A DNA stretch of 64,000 bases from Roseibium marinum (lineage in GTDB: Bacteria > Pseudomonadota > Alphaproteobacteria > Rhizobiales > Stappiaceae): the NCBI RefSeq assembly GCF_002906165.1, contig NZ_PPCN01000010.1, positions 1 to 64,000 on the forward strand, given 5' to 3'. A program made the translations under genes and the position numbers. Within the stretch, counting starts at the first letter, position 1; every line of letters begins with the position of its first letter. This document shows, piece after piece, positions 61,599 through 64,000 of the stretch. The notes beneath the pieces are model-generated. The model was not told the DNA's origin. It saw nothing but the letters and a program-made list of their open reading frames with translations, and made no database searches.

Positions 61599-63265
61599 AA
61601 GCCGTCTGGCGGATCGTTTCCTCTCAGCACCAGCATGACCGGTTCCATTTCTGGCTTGGCATTCTCGCGGCCATCCTGCCCGCTGTTGCCGGTATCCTGC
61701 TGCTCGGGGTCTCCGGATGGTTCATCACCGCCGCGGCGCTGGCGGGGCTGAGCGGCGCGTTTCTGAACATTTTCGCGCCGAGCGCGATCATCCGCGCGCT
61801 CGCCATCGTCAGAACCGCGGGAAGATACGGAGAACGGGTGGTTACGCATGACGCGACGTTCCGGTTCCTGACCGCGTTGCGCAATCAGCTTTTCGCCGCG
61901 TTCTTGACAAGGAGAGACCGCCACCGCCGGTCAGGTGTTCTCCTCAACCGCCTGACCCTGGATATCAGCGCACTGGACACGGTTTATCTACGGATCGTCG
62001 TGCCGGTCCTTCTGTGTGTTTTCACCGCTGCCGCTCTCTTGTGCGTCTGGTTTGCCATAGCCGTTCCGGTGTTTGTGGCAGGGGTCGTGTTTCTGGGTGC
62101 CTGGGCCGGGCTGGCGTGGATTTCGGTCGCCCGGGCGGACAGAAAGGCCGCGCGGCGGGCGGATGCCGCTTCGGACGCCATCAGGCTTCGGGCGGCCGAT
62201 CTGGTCGCGGGCCGCCGCGACCTTGCCATCTATGGCGGTCTCGATGCGGTTGCGGCATCTATCCTGTCCGCTGACGAACGGTTGACGGCGGCCGAGGACG
62301 TGGAGGAACGCCGGGCAACCCGGTTGATTTGTCTCTCGGGCCTTGTCGGCCAGGTTTTTCTTGCCGTCTCCCTTGCCGTGGCGGTCGTGGGAGCAGCGCA
62401 AGCCGCGTTCAGCCCGGCTCTTGCTGCCGGGCTGGTTCTGGTCGTGGTGGTTTTGCCGGAGCTGTTTTCCATGGCCCTGCCGGGCCTGGCCAGACTGCCG
62501 CGCACCGCATTGGCGGCCAAACGGGTATCGGCCCTTCAATCCGTGGCACCCGCGCGAACGTCCAACGCGCAAACGCCCGCGATCCATCGGCCAGGCGACA
62601 ATCCTCCACTGCTTGGCTTTGAGGACGTGACTTTCCGCTATCCGGGAGCCGCGCGCGATGTTCTCGAGACGCTGTCATTCGACATCGGCAAAGCGGAAGC
62701 GGTCGCGATTGCCGGACGAAGCGGGTGTGGCAAGAGCACTGTCGCGGCCATCGCGTCACGCATGCTTGATCCTCGCGCCGGCCGCGTATGTCTGGATGGA
62801 CGGGACCTTGGCGAGTACGACGAGCAGACGCTGCGCCGGTCGATCACCGTGCTCGGTCAGCGGGCGTATCTGTTCAATGACACGGTCGCTGCCAATCTGC
62901 GCATCGCAAATGCCGACGCGACCGATGCGGACCTTTGGACCGCATTGGAGCATGCCGCGCTGGTTGAGCGGATTTCCGACAGCTCGCAGGGACTTGGCAC
63001 AGTTCTGGGCGAGGGGGGGCTCGGCCTCTCCGGCGGCGAGCAACGGCGGCTGGCGCTGGCGCGGGCGTTTTTGACCCGGCCGAAACTTTTTATTCTCGAT
63101 GAGATGACGGAAGGGCTCGACAGCGAAACTGCTCGTGATGTTCTGTCCCGGTTTCTGCAATTCAGAGGAAACGCGTCGGTTCTGATGATCGCGCACAAGC
63201 GGCTTGAGCTTGATGCCGCGGACCGGATACTGCGCCTGCCTGAACCTGGACATGAAATCCGGTGA
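61595..63265 (+). CDS. cydC: Cysteine/glutathione ABC exporter, subunit CydC
   Basis: A 556-residue partner half-transporter. The membrane domain includes LGVSGWFITAAALAGLSG, APSAIIRALAIVRTAGRYGERVVTHDATFRFL (typical of CydC) and LNRLTLDISALDTVYLRIV. The ATPase domain has Walker A AIAGRSGCGKSTVAAIA, the signature LSGGEQRRLALARAFL, Walker B LFILDEMTEGLDSE and the switch His in LMIAHKRLE. The ATGA overlap with cydD ensures coupled synthesis of the heterodimer. The Walker B carries Met where most ABC proteins have Pro after Glu, a common variation. cydA follows after 268 bp. Confidence 0.94.
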   Translation: MKAVWRIVSSQHQHDRFHFWLGILAAILPAVAGILLLGVSGWFITAAALAGLSGAFLNIFAPSAIIRALAIVRTAGRYGERVVTHDATFRFLTALRNQLFAAFLTRRDRHRRSGVLLNRLTLDISALDTVYLRIVVPVLLCVFTAAALLCVWFAIAVPVFVAGVVFLGAWAGLAWISVARADRKAARRADAASDAIRLRAADLVAGRRDLAIYGGLDAVAASILSADERLTAAEDVEERRATRLICLSGLVGQVFLAVSLAVAVVGAAQAAFSPALAAGLVLVVVVLPELFSMALPGLARLPRTALAAKRVSALQSVAPARTSNAQTPAIHRPGDNPPLLGFEDVTFRYPGAARDVLETLSFDIGKAEAVAIAGRSGCGKSTVAAIASRMLDPRAGRVCLDGRDLGEYDEQTLRRSITVLGQRAYLFNDTVAANLRIANADATDADLWTALEHAALVERISDSSQGLGTVLGEGGLGLSGGEQRRLALARAFLTRPKLFILDEMTEGLDSETARDVLSRFLQFRGNASVLMIAHKRLELDAADRILRLPEPGHEIR

Positions 63266-63533
63266 GTAAAGGCAGCTTCGCCGAAGTTTCCGGGGGCCGG
63301 TCACCATCTGTCGCATTGACCTTGCCCGGCCGCTGGGTCACGATCCCGGATGTGGAAGGTCATAGTATAAGGTCCTGACTTTAGCCGGTTTATCTCTTTT
63401 GTCGGAGCTGGAAACTCTGGTTTGAATCCAGGTTCGCCCGTACACATCAAACCCGCATCGTATGTGAGCCTTCACGCCTTGGATGCAAATGCATCGCGCT
63501 CAAGTCGGTTGTGGCTTGAAAAGGGGAAAAAAG

Positions 63534-64000
63534 ATGGAATTCGACGTTGTCGACCTGTCCCGCCTGCAATTTGCCATGACGGCGCTTTACCATTTCCTGT
63601 TCGTGCCATTGACGATCGGACTGTCCGTTCTGCTTGCAACCATGGAAACGGTCTATGTGATGACCGGCCGTGAGATCTGGAAGCGCATGGTCAAGTTCTG
63701 GGGCACGCTCTTCGGGATCAATTTCGTCCTCGGGGTCGCGACAGGCCTCACCATGGAATTCCAGTTCGGCATGAACTGGGCCTATTTCAGCCAGTTTGTC
63801 GGCGACGTCTTCGGAGCGCCGCTTGCGATTGAAGGCCTGATGGCGTTTTTCCTGGAGGCAACCTTCGTCGGCCTGTTCTTCTTCGGCTGGGACAAGCTCT
63901 CCAGACGCCAGCACCTTGCCGCCACCTGGGCCGTGGCGATAGGAACCAATCTCTCCGCGCTGTGGATCCTCATAGCCAACGGCTGGATGCAGCATCCGGT
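63534..64000 (+). CDS. cydA: Cytochrome bd ubiquinol oxidase subunit I (partial, runs off the window)
   Basis: The first 155 residues of CydA, open to the end of the window. [20 protein letters not shown] gives the N terminus with His20 (the heme ligand, His19 in E. coli), then [21 protein letters not shown] as TM1. [23 protein letters not shown] and [20 protein letters not shown] follow; Glu100 and Glu108 correspond to the proton-pathway/heme glutamates 99 and 107. The quinol loop and later heme ligands lie beyond the window. Start ATG 63534 follows AAGGGG. The order cydD-cydC-cydA is standard for alphaproteobacteria; cydB should come next. No clear FNR/FixK box was found in the 268-bp spacer upstream. 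Confidence 0.96.
   Translation, partial: MEFDVVDLSRLQFAMTALYHFLFVPLTIGLSVLLATMETVYVMTGREIWKRMVKFWGTLFGINFVLGVATGLTMEFQFGMNWAYFSQFVGDVFGAPLAIEGLMAFFLEATFVGLFFFGWDKLSRRQHLAATWAVAIGTNLSALWILIANGWMQHP

Noticed and set aside
63405-63455. A tRNA-like T-arm (CTGGTTTGAATCCAG) before cydA
   Set aside because: No matching acceptor 5' strand, D-arm or anticodon stem lies in the 60 bases upstream, so it is not a tRNA gene.
1-64000. CRISPR arrays, rRNA or tRNA genes and prophage modules
   Set aside because: No regularly spaced short repeats, rRNA-like sequence, complete cloverleaf or phage structural genes were found on reading through the window.

Overview
The window looks like the chromosome of a GC-rich alphaproteobacterium of the Hyphomicrobiales type, probably near Stappiaceae (Roseibium/Labrenzia). 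This placement is inferred from gene content and order, not from a database search. The main clues are an eipB homologue (DUF1849), a DUF3572-HAD-dinB block next to divK, the conserved run pyrB-pyrC'-plsY-dprA-topA-rnr-DUF983-NUDIX leading to rpmG and divK, a fused trpE(G) behind a Trp-rich leader peptide, and cydDCA.

Layout. 1-1538: an IS481-type transposase remnant, a small ABM-domain protein and a gene-free stretch with a tandem repeat of about 176-180 bp. 1539-7768: a RidA-GDPD-GNAT operon, eipB, and the DUF3572-HAD-dinB operon. 7793-9027: divK and rpmG, with no pleD between them. 9247-20400: a long minus-strand housekeeping run from pyrB down to a NUDIX hydrolase and a second Rid protein, with several 4-nt start/stop overlaps. 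20535-29368: an AEC transporter, ruvX, a UPF0173 hydrolase, a cupin, a VIT transporter, a lytic transglycosylase, two envelope proteins and an orphan periplasmic binding protein. 29453-31288: a tetR/ene-reductase pair around a perfect 13-bp inverted repeat. 31432-34167: an AT-richer insertion carrying a membrane-anchored patatin-like hydrolase. 34168-41405: ilvD, an Amt-PAS-GGDEF-EAL fusion, a secreted pseudo-caspase and an acidic repeat protein. 41700-44100: trpE(G) with a complete attenuator, the leader peptide trpL and a promoter spaced for leaderless transcription. 44290-57760: sthA, 8-oxoguanine deaminase, an FKBP-rhodanese fusion, an acyl-CoA synthetase, a marR/EamA pair around a 30-bp palindrome, a ROK kinase with a class II aldolase, pirin, a P-loop protein, thiE and a LysR regulator. 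58058-64000: mmsA, then cydD, cydC and the start of cydA, which runs off the window.

Functional themes. Pyrimidine synthesis, phospholipid synthesis, DNA uptake, supercoiling and RNA decay share one transcriptional direction. The dihydroorotase homologue beside pyrB has lost its metal ligands and its catalytic Asp, so it is probably a structural partner of aspartate carbamoyltransferase. The observations most worth following are this pseudo-enzyme, the Amt/c-di-GMP fusion, the leaderless trpL attenuator, the patatin gene in the AT-rich segment, the pseudo-caspase and the missing pleD.

Limits. Everything was read by eye. Family names rest on recognised motifs. GC statements are qualitative. 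Several start codons remain uncertain and are marked.
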